A stretch of DNA of 64,000 bases from Proteles cristata cristata. Its lineage: Eukaryota > Chordata > Mammalia > Carnivora > Hyaenidae. The translations under genes were made by a program, and so were the position numbers. The notes beneath the pieces are model-generated. The model was not told the origin of the DNA. It made no database searches and saw only the letters and a program-made list of their open reading frames with translations. Where the stretch lies: positions 1,302,001 through 1,366,000 of the forward strand of contig JAESUZ010002694.1 of NCBI GenBank assembly GCA_017311185.1, read 5' to 3'. Below, one piece after another: positions 23,146-35,228 of this stretch. Within the stretch, counting starts at the first letter, position 1; each line of letters opens with the position of its first letter.

Positions 23146-23788
23146 TGACTCTGCAATAGGTAGGTTTATCTTAAGGTTGAGTTAATACAGTTTTTAATGA
23201 TATAAAGATTACTTTAAAAATAACAGGGGACATCAACTGATACATGAAAAGACAAAAGAAGAAACTGCTCGTGTTAGGAAATAAAGGACACTCACTTCTC
23301 TGCAGCTTGCAATATTATTTCTTTAAAAGTGAGGCTAAGACAAAAGAGGAAAGGATTATATTCTTGAAACTGTTCTGATAATGGTTTTCTACATGTGCAA
23401 GAGAACCTGTGTGGGTAGTAACGAAGCTGGAGCCAACTAAGGTTCCTAGACATACTGGCACCACACTGATTGCCTGAACTCTCTATCCTTTAGGCTAGCG
23501 TCCACAACCTGGGTCACAAAGTGACCTCGGACCAACAGATTACATACGGGCTACATCAAACCAGTGAGTGTTACAAAAACAAAAAAAAAACCCCAAAAAA
23601 ATCTGTATCATTTATCATCGATATGCTAAGCTTAGCTTAATAGCTTAACACACTCAAACAAAACCAAAACATAGTGTCCCTCAACCAACGATGATAAACG
23701 CCATGCAATCTAAACACATGTGCGCAGAACACAGCCCAGGCCATGCACTAGCTAACACACCACCAGGAAATAAGTGAGGAATACACAC

Positions 23789-23908
23789 GTGGACTCATAT
23801 AAAGAAGCCATCCACGAAGGAGTAGAAAAGCTAGGAATCTGTGGAAGATTAAGAGGCAGACTTGGAACTTTTGGAAGAGCTACATTGGGAAGACTGTTGG
23901 CGATATTC
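23789..23908 (-). CDS. CADPS2: CADPS2 exon D: proline/leucine-rich linker
   Basis: 120 nt on the minus strand, entering and leaving in phase 2, so it is exactly 40 codons' worth. It finishes Lys, then reads [39 protein letters not shown], and AC, which pairs with C of exon E to give Thr. The segment is a low-complexity Pro/Leu linker between conserved helical blocks and is the part that differs most between CAPS paralogues. [15 protein letters not shown] appears to differ from the human form as recalled (PNISTASWMPSLYES), which fits a fast-evolving linker. The acceptor is strong (ctgtttctttacag). The donor CCAC|gtgtgt lacks the usual G at the exon end and is weak, so exon skipping is plausible. 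Confidence 0.96.
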
Positions 23909-24033
23909 CTGTAAAGAAACAGACAACGTGGGAAGGGACCACCATAAGCAACAACTACAGATGGCCGTGTGCAAAGTCATAAGGTCAGGACTGAAGAGAC
24001 AGATGTTCGGAGGATACTAGGCAAGATACCTAC
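23909..24033 (-). other. CADPS2: CADPS2 short intron between exons C and D
   Basis: 125 bp with gtaggt at the 5' end and a good pyrimidine tract before the 3' cag. Its length is not a multiple of three. If it were retained, the codon after the Lys of exon C would be TAG, so translation would stop at once. Confidence 0.95.
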
Positions 24034-24175
24034 TTGACAGGCCGCCATGTCTCTTGCTCAAAACCTCTGTGAATTGACTGGGCGATGGAGGACTCCATGA
24101 GATCGACGTAGCGGACAACCAAGGGCACAAAGAGTTCTTGCAAGTGTTTGTGAAATTTTCCATTACATAAAAGCG
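24034..24175 (-). CDS. CADPS2: CADPS2 exon C: conserved [20 protein letters not shown] block
   Basis: 142 nt on the minus strand. The first bases CG complete Thr from exon B. Then 46 codons read [40 protein letters not shown] and ETWRPV, followed by AA, which joins G of exon D to make Lys. This is one of the most conserved blocks of the CAPS family and part of the Munc13-homology region. The acceptor is ctatttcag and the donor is TCAA|gtaggt. The exon lies only 125 bp upstream (in transcription order) of exon D, an unusually short intron for this gene. Reading is uninterrupted. Confidence 0.97.
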
Positions 24176-25021
24176 CTGAAATAGTCAAGCAGAAATATGT
24201 TCGTCAGAGGGATCATATCAGGCACTCGGGGAATAGGGGTGAAAAAATGTTTCCTGAAAGAGTCTGACACAGAAGAACTGACAAAATATAGATGATAATG
24301 GATCTTGCTCCTCATATTGAATATATCATGAAAGCTAATCAAGAAGTATAATTAACCTCCCATATATGGCTGTCAAAACCGCAAATAGATTATATCTCTG
24401 TAAAATGTTCCTGGCAGGTGGTATGTTTTTACTTCTAAGAAGTTTAACACATGAGACATATGACAACTTGGGAGATTCAAGGGAGCCGTTGGATAACCTG
24501 AAGGTCTTGACACATGTAAATATAGCAATAAAGAGAGTTACAATCCCTGTGATAGACTGTGTAACACAAAGAGTTAAACCTATGTAACTCTAAGAGCTAA
24601 GCTTGATTACTTCTAAGAGATACACTTATTTAATTCACCAGGACAGTGACTGTGGTCTTGGGCATGTCTAATCTGATTCATGAACTTTTCAGTTATTTGT
24701 GGATTTTCTTGTTAGTCATCCAATTTCCCACATGTGTCTTTGAAAACAGCACATCCCATGCATTTTTCAGGTGTCCATTTGTCTTTAATGAAAGACAAAA
24801 AAAAAAAAAACCCTTTTTTTTTTTACCCTACCTAAAAGCATTTGTAGAAGTTTTAGAATTTGTGCTACTGAGACAGGACTGTTTGGTAGGTAGGTAGTAG
24901 GTAAGGTGCACCTCCCTACACCAGAAGGTGGATGCTTTCTATGCACAGGTCATAATTTCATTAGAAGACGTTCAGTGGTCTCTATACACTGCTTGTATCC
25001 CACCCATCCACTGCCCTGCCA

Positions 25022-25353
25022 AAGCCATAGGTTGAAATCCTAACTTCCAATGTGATCATATTAGGAGGTGGAGCCTTGAGGGGCTGATTCCGTCATGAGG
25101 GCAGAGTCCTCGTGAACATGATTAGTACCCTCATAAAAGAGATCCCAGAGAAATCCTTAGACTGTTTTGCCACGTGAGGACATAGCTCGAAGATGGCCAT
25201 CTAGGAAGCAAGTTCTCACCAGATGCTGAACCTGCAGGCACTGTAATATTGGACTTCCTAGCCCCCAAAACTGTGAGAAATACATTTCTGTTGTTTATAA
25301 GCCACCCAATATCTGGTACTCTGTTATAACAGCCTGCATGGACTAAGGCAGCC
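25022..25353 (+). mobile_element. MaLR-type LTR (MLT1/MST class)
   Basis: Plus orientation: atattaggaggtggagcctt, tcatgagggcagagtcctc, ccacgtgaggacatagctc, aactgtgagaaatacatttc, ttataagccacccaatatc and ttataacagcctgcatggac. A solitary LTR. Confidence 0.85.
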
Positions 25354-25812
25354 AGTATGTGTCTAAGCTGCATCATGAAAGAAGAGAGAATCTATGCGAA
25401 AATACTAAGGAATATTAAGTAATATTCGACAAGTAATTTGAAATTTTTTAGGTGATGGTATATATTTGTTTCTCAAGTGAACATATCTTAAATCCAGTTG
25501 TGATTTTTTTTTTTTTTTTGGCTCTCAAAGTGAAAATATATTCGTTTCAAAATATATACCATGGTTGGGAAAGGTATTTCTGAAGAGATAGTCTTTGAAT
25601 TGAGCCTAAATGACAGGGTGCCATTCACAAAAGATTTGGAGGGAAGGTCTCCAGGTAGAGGGAGGAGCTAATATGAAAGTTCTAGGCAAGGAATAAGAGG
25701 GTGCATTTCTAGAAGGATGAGAAAGCCAGTGTGGCAGGAGTAGGGGGAGAATAGTCCAAGATGATGTCTAGACGGTAGGACATGGATCCACAGGGAAGCA
25801 CCATTATTATTT

Positions 25813-26012
25813 TTTTCATGTTCTTATTTTTGAGAGAGACAGAGCATCAGCAGGGGAGGGGCAGAGAGAGAGAGGGAGACACAGAATCTGAAGCAGCTCC
25901 AGGCTCTGAGCTGTCAGCACAGAGCCCGACGTGGGGTTCAAACTCATGAACTGCGAGATTGTGACGTGAGCAGAAGTTGGACACTTAACCGACTGAGCCA
26001 GCCGGGTGCCCC
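25813..26012 (-). mobile_element. CanSINE
   Basis: Minus-oriented: gagagacagagcatcagc, then cagctccaggctctgagc and a head ending gccgggtgcccc. The flanks are attatttttt/attatttttatt, a likely AT-rich duplication. Confidence 0.92.
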
Positions 26013-26949
26013 TCATTATTTTTATTATTATTAAGCAGAACAGTGACACCACAGAATCTCCCAGCTACTGTGTGGAAAATGGAGTAGGTGACCAAGGGTG
26101 AAGCACAGAAGGTGGCTAGTGCTCAGTGCTTTGCTGCAACAGACCAGCAGGGAAAGGATGGCAGTGATGATGACTGGGGACTGGGATTAGAGCAGCAGAG
26201 GTGACAGATGGGGAAAGGGTTTTCAGGGCTCCCATTCACTTTTACGGATCTGAATAGTTGGATGTGCCTGTATACGAAATCTAATAACTAGCGGCTTTAA
26301 TAGTAATGTCTTTTAAAATACTCAGCGAAATATGCCAATTTCCCACATCATCTTCCTTGGGGCAAAATCACCCCAAAAGCTAAACAGTGTTTTAAAACTT
26401 GGGCAAAGTACAGGATGCTTTCCACAGTGGCATGAATGCTGCTATAATGGATTCTGAAATTTGTCAGAGGCTGAAAAACTACAGACACGTGAAAGTGGGG
26501 TAGGAAAAAATTCTAAATGCAGAAGAAAATACAACACTGTTTTTTTTTCTATTCTAGTTAATTTGGTTTAGTATTTTTTGTGGTTAAGTCGTTTTTTCCT
26601 GGCTTATCTATATGCAAAAAGATTTCCTATTAAAGTGGGAATGATAATCATATTTAAAGTTAAATGTCTTATTTAGGAGACTAATATTATCTTAATGATG
26701 TTTTCATTAGAACACCGAAAGGAGATTTATTTATTCCTAGAGACTCAATCAAAGAGCTCAAGGTACTATAGATCATACAATTCAGATCCTTTTGCCAAAT
26801 GTCACCTAAAAAAGGATGTTGAACATTAAGGATGAACTATTCTCACTCAAACCATATAAGTCATTGTAAGCAAATTAAAACATACACCCATATCTGAACT
26901 TATTGGATCTCCACTTAACAACTCTCCTTTTTCTTCCTCCTCCTCGCCA

Positions 26950-27145
26950 GCGTTTTTGGAGTGTCAAGCACGCTGCTAAGTCTTTTGTATGCATCCTCTC
27001 ATTTAATCATTACAAAAACTCTATGAGAGAAGCACTATTATTTTTTTTCAGTCTTATCAATAAGGAAACTGAGGCACAGAGGATTTGGGGACATGTGGCA
27101 CAGTCATCTAGTCATTAGACAATAGAACAAGAGCCCTTAACCTCC
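26950..27145 (+). repeat. MIR SINE
   Basis: tcaagcacgctgctaagtc, cctctcatttaatcattac, aaggaaactgaggcacagag and gtggcacagtcatctag. Confidence 0.8.
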
Positions 27146-27555
27146 ATATAGTATAATACTGCCACCCCTCAATTTACATTACCACAAACTGTTATCTGCC
27201 TATCCATCCATTCATACATTCATCCAACCTACCAGCAGTATATCAGCATCTTTTAATACCTAGACATGTAGAGATTATTCTAGGTAGGAAAATCTTGCAA
27301 ATGACAAACACATTACTCCACATCTTAGATGAATTATGTTTTTTAGAATTAGAATTTTGAAAAACTCAGTTACACTATGAATAAGTCAAGAGACTGAGCA
27401 AAACTATGATATTCAATGCAGTGAAAAATGAATCAACACTGAAAATATTCAATGTGCTTATAATACACATCGAAAGCTGGACAACTTTACATTGCAATGT
27501 AGCTAGACTATAGTGCGTAACCTTTAATTTATATGGGCTACTAATAAAGAAACGC

Positions 27556-27764
27556 AGGAGCTCCTGTGTGGCTTAGTCAGTTAAGCATCTGACTTTGGCT
27601 CAGGTCTTGATCTACAGTTGATGGGTTTGAGCCCCACGTCAGGCTCTGCGTTGACAGTTCAGAGCCTGGAGCCTGCTTCGGATTGTGTGTCTCCCTCTCT
27701 CTCTGCTTGTCTTCTGCTCGTGCTCTCTGTCTCTCAAAAATAAATAAAAAGGTTTAAAAATAAT
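27556..27764 (+). mobile_element. CanSINE
   Basis: Plus-oriented, ctcctgtgtggcttagtc head, CT-rich body and an AAAAATAAATAAAAAGG tail. Confidence 0.92.
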
Positions 27765-28209
27765 GCAAAGAGCCATAGGCTCTACATCTTGATAGGTGTT
27801 GTTAATCACTATCATTATTTTTAACTAGTCCAAGTCCAAAACACACACGCACCTAAGAAATTAGTACATCTACAAATGAGAGTACTCTACCTCATCAATC
27901 CAGATGCTACTTTATTATACATTTAGATATTAGGTGTGTGCTATTAAGTCATGGTTAGTTTGTTAAAATGAAGAAGCACAAAGGAGAATCAATACTCAAT
28001 GTTGTTATTAAATGTTATAATGATTCTAAGATTAAGTATCAGTTGACTGAAATGTATTTCTAGCAAGAGCTCTCTTTGTTTAATACACTTGCTAAGCACT
28101 GAATTCATTAACTTGTGAAATAAGCGTGCTTCTCTCATATTCCCACCATGGAGTGTAAGCAGAGACTGTCAATTTTCATTGACCTGTCCACCAGGTCACT
28201 ATGTCTGAA

Positions 28210-28915
28210 GCTGGTGACTGTACTACAGTCTTGACCTTTACTTCTTACATCCAAGTAGTAATCAGGACCTATATATTTTGTATCCTTAATATCCATCTTA
28301 ACACATCCCTTCCTCTCTTTATTGTCACTGCTGTTGACCCACCTCCCGTCGTCTTGTCTGCTGCCTTGTCTAGTGCAATAATCACTTGACTGGTCTTCAG
28401 GATCCTAATTTTCCCTCTGTCAGTGTATCTTCTTAAAATCTCGAACAGAGGGGCTTGCAAATATAGAAAACTAGTAATGTCCTTCCTAAAGACTGTAAAC
28501 CTTTAGCAGATCATCACAACAAACTTGAAAAGCCTTTGCATGGTATGAAGGCCATCCATGATGTATCTTAAAATGACCCCTCTGGCTCATCTCTGTTGCC
28601 TGACCCTCATATTTCTTGTGGTCCAGCCATAATGATCTACGTGGTACAGTTCAAGTCAATACTTAACTCCTCCAAACCTTTCTAGAAATGCTTTGTTCTG
28701 CCGTTTCCTTGCCCAGTTACTGGTTTTGCCCGTTTACTCTCTACCTTGTACAGGTTTCCATGGTGGTCCATATCATACTTCTGTACCTACTGCCATTTCT
28801 AATCTCCCAACAGAGGTACAAGTTCCTTAAGGCAGGGATCATGTCTGTATTCTCAGTATCTAGCAAACTGCCTGGCTCCGAGCAAGTGTTTAAATGTTGG
28901 TTGAGTGAATACCTA
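28210..28915 (+). repeat. L2 LINE 3' end
   Basis: Order of L2 motifs: cttgactggtcttcaggatc, ttgcatggtatgaaggccat, tttcttgtggtccagccat, ttccttaaggcagggatcat, actgcctggctccgagcaag and tggttgagtgaat. Short open stretches here are not genes. Confidence 0.78.
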
Positions 28916-29044
28916 GTTGGATACAACATTAAGATGACTACATTATTATTCAGAAAACTGTCTAAGAACTTACTGACGCCTGTATATCTCATCATGTTTT
29001 ATATAGAATATATGGCATTAAATAATATTGGCATGGATATCCTA

Positions 29045-29243
29045 TTTTTTTAATGTTTGTTTATTTTTGAGAGAGAGTGAGAGCACAGGGGAGGTGCAAA
29101 GACAGAGAGAGTAAAACAGAGGATCCAAAGCAGGCTCTGTGCTGCCAGAGCAGAGCCCGACGTGGGGCTCAAATTCACGAACTGTGAGATCATGACCTGA
29201 GCTGAAGTCAGAAGCTAAATTAACTGAGCCACCCACAGGTCCC
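29045..29243 (-). mobile_element. CanSINE
   Basis: Minus-oriented, ttttttaatgtttgtttatt tail, gagagcacaggggaggtg body, head ending gagccacccacaggtccc. Confidence 0.92.
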
Positions 29244-29617
29244 TGAATGTCGTATTTAAACACAGGATAGTCCATACGTCCGAGACCAGACAACTAAAAA
29301 TTCTATTGGATATGAATGTGGCTATTTTATGTCTCTTATTTTAATGAATGTGGCAAAAGGAATACTTTTTTTCTCTTCAGTCATGACTCTTGATAGCAAA
29401 CTAATGCATCCTGAAGACAAGGAGAAAATGGAGGTTTTCTATATTTCCCAGCACCTGTCACAAATGCTTAACTCTGGCCCAAAGTCTGCCCATGTTGAAG
29501 CAGGGGGTTCCTTTTTATTAAAAAAAAAGAAGAAACCAAATTATAGACTGATTTTCCAAAGTTTTAGAAAACGAGCCAGTGGCAGTATTATTTGTTTGGT
29601 AATAAGACTCAGGAAAG

Positions 29618-29720
29618 GTCGGGGGGGAGGGTGGGGGAGGTGAGAAAGGAGGGATACAGAGAGGGAGGAAGGGAGAGAAGAGGAGGAGAGAGGAAGAGAA
29701 ATACAGAAAAAATGCAGAAG
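29618..29720. repeat. Purine-rich (GA) tract
   Basis: ggtcgggggggagggtgggg followed by about 80 bp of G/A with few pyrimidines. On the CADPS2 transcript strand this is a CU-rich run. Confidence 0.9.
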
Positions 29721-30914
29721 GAGCAAGACAGAAAAGAGAAAGCTCAGTGTCAAAAGGCAAGATGACAGAAACACAGGACACTGTACTTGCATATGTAAAT
29801 GTATGCTCTTTTTCTCAGTTGTCCATATGCCAGTTTGCATTCCACTCCTATCAGACACCGTCAAAAGCCCTCTTAATATGTAGCCCCAGGCGTCAGAGTG
29901 AGTGCTTCCATCTTCTCCATATGGTTTAGTAAGGCCAGGCTGTGATGTGGGGCTGCCACCTGTCCAAATGAAGCCTGTGCAAGGCCCCTGTTCTAACAGC
30001 TCATTCCAAGAGGCAACCCCCCAATGGGGCCTCCTCCAAGAATGCTCCTGACATGATATCTGAGGTGTGGAAGTAGAAAGGACGGGTTGGAAGGAATCTA
30101 AAACAGTGGGTACAAGAATCTAAGTGGAGGACCAGTATCTACTTTGTTAAATAATCTTTTTCCCCTCAAAGATTCCATGTTTCCAAATATCACCTTGTCA
30201 GAAAATAATGAAGCATCAATGACATCTAGCTGAACAGTACAATTAGAAATGGCAGAAAGGAAGCAAAAGGCTTAAATAAAAGGTAAACTAGGGATGCAGA
30301 TGTGCCCAATTATTTAGAGCATCCCAACAATTAATAAATTAGTGTTGATTATTTACATACCAAAAAGAGTCGTGCATTTACAAAAGTCCTTGTCACAGGC
30401 TTTTAATAGTAAGATTTCAACTAAGAATATAAACTGTGCTCCAATTAATAACAATTACTGAGATAACCATCACTGAATAAATGAAGAATAAGCAGATAAA
30501 AGAGTTCCTGTATTCTTTTTAGGGTAAAAATATGCTGTTGACTCCTGAGCCCATATAATCCAATTTTATATTGTACCACCTCTTCCAATTAGTCAGCGTT
30601 AATTTTAAATAGCCATTTGAGAAGGAAACTAGTAATTCATGACCAGCAAAATCAACAGCACTGACCACAATAAAAACAAGACTTTGCCACACAACGACAC
30701 TTATTCAAGAGACTACAAACCATATGGATCCTGCACAATGAAACCCCAGCAGACTAAGATATAAAACTAGTTGACAAATGTATACAATGAGGATCGCTGA
30801 AATCTGAACAAGGGCATCAGGAGAAAAGTCAGGAAGACTGCAGGCTAGGTCAGAATGATGTACACGGAAGAAAATACACACAGCGAAACAAAAAAATCCC
30901 TTGAGATCTAGGAA

Positions 30915-30985
30915 GAGCACCTAGCCAAGAATCTGGCACATTAAATAGGCACTATACAAATGTGTGTTTATCGAATAAATATCAC
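30915..30985 (+). repeat. MIR/L2 3' tail fragment
   Basis: ctagccaagaatctggcac, ataggcactatacaaatgtg and cgaataaat follow the common 3' end shared by MIR and L2. Confidence 0.5.
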
Positions 30986-31199
30986 CAAAAATCCATTCAT
31001 AAAGGAATCTCTGAGAGCGTCCATTCAAAGTTTAAGTAGAATAGGAAATCCATTGGGTTTTATTTTCCTTTTAATTAAAATCTGATAAATAAATCTATAC
31101 AGTTTGGTAATAGTGAATTTGTACAATTACTAGCATAACAACCTCCTAAAACCACATCCAGTTCTTCCTTTCCCCTTGGTGCACTTGTTAAAAATGATC

Positions 31200-31241
31200 T
31201 GTCTACCTACCTACCTATGTATCTACCTAACCTACCTAAGG
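31200..31241. repeat. (CTAC)n microsatellite, imperfect
   Basis: ctacctacctacctatgtat then ctacctaacctacctaagg. Confidence 0.9.
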
Positions 31242-33729
31242 AGCGACGGCACTGGTGTTATAATGTTTCCTATATTTTGGACAACAACCCCAAATCCAAC
31301 AAATCCAAGCTGAAAACTGTAATTAAAGATGCCACAATATTGTACACATAATTGAGTTCTATTTCTACAATCTATTGCATTAGAGTCGGTAGGGGATATA
31401 TATCCATATGCTCTACTAGAAGATATACTTTTCAAGGGCCAGGACTGTTTTTAATCCAGTTTTTTCAAGGTGACTAGAATTTGTAAATTTTTAGGCATTC
31501 AGCACCTGTTTCTTGCAGAATTAATTCAGGGAAAAAAATCAATATAAACATTAACCAAGGCTTATGGTAAAGACAGACAAAGAAGTCTCATGGTCCTGCT
31601 CTTCTCATGCTGTCTTTTATGAGATTAATATAAAATTCAAATGGAGAAGTTTGTAATTTTATTCCAGTTACATACAGCTTTCTGACTGGGATTATGTTAC
31701 TCGATGCTTGCCCTAGGTGATGAAAACAATTGAGTATGGCTGTAACATGATCAATAGCTCTCAAGTGTAGGCTTCTTGATGCTCATGGCCGTCAGGGGTT
31801 ACAGAACTTTCTGCCCATCTACTGTGAGGGACACGTAGGCATTGTAGAGCAGGTTATTTCCTTTAAGGCATTAAATTCTATGAAAATATAAAAAGCAGAC
31901 TAAAAAATTTAAATGTCTACACGTGATAAAGAATCTAGAGCAATACCATGGAACTCAACTGAAAAAAGAAAAAAAGCTAGCGACTGCTTACTTTTATATT
32001 TATTTTACCATACACTCTGGCAAAACAAATTCTGACATGTAATTTTGAATTCAGTCAACTCTGGAAACTGGAGTTAAGTACATTTTTGCATTTTTGTGGT
32101 CATCTCATCATTTGTAAATGTGCCGATCTATAAAACTAGGCTGGCACACAACCCTGTTGTCCTCTAGAAGTCATATTCTTTCTGTATTGTGCCTTGTAGA
32201 TGCATGTACGGCTGTATCTATGAACACCAGTTCGTGAATTTCAGATGCATGGCTCATTTAAGCGCTTGAAGTAGGATAACACGCAGGTGTCCGCCCTCCA
32301 TATTTCAAAGCTTGAAGATTAACCTAATATACGATATGGTGACCTAACAGTTCCTCATCTGAAAGAAATCTGAAAAATAATCTCTGATACAGCCTAAGTG
32401 TGAGAATAACCCAGCGGGATTTCCACTTCTTCATTTCTTAATGAGTTTTTTGATAATGAGAGGTGACTTTGCCAGTCACTCTGGGCTCTATTATGGCTAA
32501 TTTGACTCCACTTCACTCTCCTTGTTAATTATTAACACTAGCCTTTTTATCCTCATGAGACCACATTCCAATTTTTCCTTTTTCGATTTTTATGAGCCCA
32601 TCTTTATGAAGGTGAAAGTCTTGGAGAATAGGTTTTCACTTAGTGCAGAGCCCGAACATTTATTATTCGTTTAGGCGGAGACGCTGTGACATTGATTATA
32701 TAAGCACGGGTGTTCTTCAGGATGGCTTTAATGTGCTAGCAATGTGAAAAGGCTGTTAATTAAAGAAGAAGCACCATGGTATTTTTCACTTGGGAATCAG
32801 TTCCCAAAAGAATGGTCATTTGCCACTTGCTAACATATCCACAGATTAAAAGGTGACTAGCTCCAAGGGTTTGCCTTTCAGTAGTGCTGAAAGAAATGAT
32901 CTGTGCCATTTGCAGATGGCTTTCATTTGTCAGAAGCGGTCACTTGCCATATCTATTATCGACAGGACAATTGTGGAAGACAGCATGCAAGGGTAGAATC
33001 TATTTGTACTAGCGTTATAGTCACACGGTATCATGTAACTATCATGCTAATTGCTTCATTATGAAAACGTTTATTTTCCCTCAACTTTAATACATCTCTT
33101 TCTCAAAACTGTTTCCTTAGATACCATTTAAAGTGATTACCCATCTAATTATCTCTTTAGTTGGGGCGGGGGGAGTAGATCAGGGTGGATGGAGGTAGGA
33201 TGGAGGGATGAGCAGGGAGCTCAGTCTTTTCTGGACAGAAATGAAGGAGCCAGAGATTGTTTTCATCAGTCCTGCTCTGGGAATCAGTGGGTGAGTCTGT
33301 GAGGGGCAGGAGATTGGGGACAGTTGCTAAAATTATGGTGCAGCCGATACTCTTCCCTGGAGGAAAACCACATTTCATCTCCAAGGGTTCTTAAGGCTAC
33401 GACTTTCCCTAATCATGCCCAACTCTAAGGAAAGATGCATGACCCCAACAGAATTTTTCTCCTCCTTACAACAGAAACTGAATCGGCTGTCTTGAATCTT
33501 TCCCCCCACTAATTAGTTCAGTCCTTGGCATTCTCATCATGGATGTTTCATACCATACGTGACAGAACAACAAATACCATTATCTGATTCTTTCTGAACC
33601 CTTTAACCAACTCTCTTCCTCTGTCCCCGTAACTCAAGGGCTTTATGAAAATTTTCCGAGGTCAAAATAAAACTTCAAGGAATCTCCTATCTTCCTTTAA
33701 AAGATTATCGTATTTTTTAAGTGTCCCAG

Positions 33730-33885
33730 AATCTGCTTTTGTTAGCGCAGGCTGAGACTGACCTGGAGACCTACGGGCAGGCTCCCGTTCGCCTCTGAAC
33801 CTCACCTCATCAGTGAGCTCCCTCCTGGGCACATCACCTCTGAGGGATTTACTTTCCTAGGCTGGAAAATGGAGAACTTTGTTTA
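33730..33885 (+). repeat. MIR SINE
   Basis: gcctctgaacctcacctcat, then ctcctgggcacatcacctct and tttcctaggctggaaaatgg. Confidence 0.55.
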
Positions 33886-35009
33886 AAACCCAGTCCCCTT
33901 TCCAAAAGATAAACACCTATTTTTAAAATAGCCAAGCTTTAAGAAAGATGGGAACCAACCAGTGGGGACATAATGAATTCTTCATTAAAAAACAAAACCC
34001 CAAACAACTCGGTTACCAAGTTTTCAAGGCACAAATAAATGAAGTGAAAATTCTAACCTGTACCTCCACTATTTGGAGATGTGTTAGTAAGTTTTATTTT
34101 GGAAAAGCAAACATAAGCATGCAACATTATTATAAGTTATAACCATTTAAAATCTATACTCTATATGAGTTGCGTATCACATGTGGGCTAACAATGGCAA
34201 GTACTGCAAGTACTGATATTTAGCAGATGGTCACCTGTTCCAAGACTGGACATTTCAGAGCAATCTGTTTCTATTACCCCTGGCTAAAGCCCTAATTAAC
34301 TAGAATTAGTTAATTAATTAGAATTAACTCCAATGTTAATTGGGTCAATGTGGGAAAAGCTCTCGTGCCATGGCAGTGATGTGAGGCTCTTTCTTTCTAG
34401 GGGGGATTAAAAGGATAGGAGTTTTAGGTTTTCCTTACGCTTTCCAAAAGGTCAAGGCAGGGGCAGGGATAGGTTGACATTTTCATATTTGAATTGAATT
34501 CACTAAATCGCCATGTGAATATTTCAGGAATTTAATAAAACAAACACAATTATCAATAACATTCTTCATTATTATCAAGAGTGATATTAATAGCAAAAAA
34601 AAAAGTATATTTTACCAACTGTTAAGATACTCCGTGGTCTTGGCTTTGGATAGCAACTTCTGAGTTTGAGATGAAAGTCACTGCATTGTATTTCAATTCC
34701 CCAGACTATACTGTGCTCCCAATACCAAAAGGAAATTATGGCACTGGGGAACTTTTCTATTTACCTCACTACATGGAGGAGCTGTTTTTCTCTGAAATAA
34801 TTGATGTTTTCTCAAATCTGTTAATCACTGCAAGATCAAAGCCAAGATCTAGACTTACCCCAAAATTGATAGTGCTCAAAAGAGACCAGTAATAGATGCT
34901 TCCATGTTTTAACTGAAAAATGTACAATACAACAACAACATAAAACTATGCTTTATCCATTTAATAGCAGCCAATGTTACGGAAATGGTTTAAGATAGGA
35001 AATCTTTAA

Positions 35010-35228
35010 ATTTTGTTTTGTTTTGTTTTTATTTTATTTCTAGGAGAGAGAGAGACAGCGTGAGCAGGGGAGGGTCAGAGAGAGAGGGAGTCACAGACCG
35101 AAACAGGCTCCAGGCTCTTGAGCTGGCAGTCAGCACAGAGCCCGACGCGGGGCCCGAACCCACGAACCACGAGATCATGACCTAAGCGAAAGTTGGACGC
35201 TCAACAGACTAAGCCACCCAGGCGCCCC
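35010..35228 (-). mobile_element. CanSINE, T-C subfamily
   Basis: Minus-oriented with gacagcgtgagcagggg, gggtcagagagagagg and an intact ccacccaggcgcccc head. Perfect 13-bp duplication aggaaatctttaa at 34997-35009 and 35229-35241. Confidence 0.96.

Larger units (their letters stand above)
19128..23788 (-). other. CADPS2: CADPS2 intron between exons D and E
   Basis: 4,661 bp. It holds one felid SINE (20,255-20,463), one older CanSINE (21,621-21,732) and two MIR copies (about 22,520-22,745 and 22,930-23,145). A 60-codon open stretch without a start codon at 19,553-19,735 is discussed as a finding. Bases 20.5-21.6 kb show only AT-rich unique sequence. Confidence 0.85.

Noticed and set aside
29518..29864. 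Ser/Leu/Pro-rich open frames, minus strand
   Set aside because: Translation of the CU-rich simple tract, not a protein.
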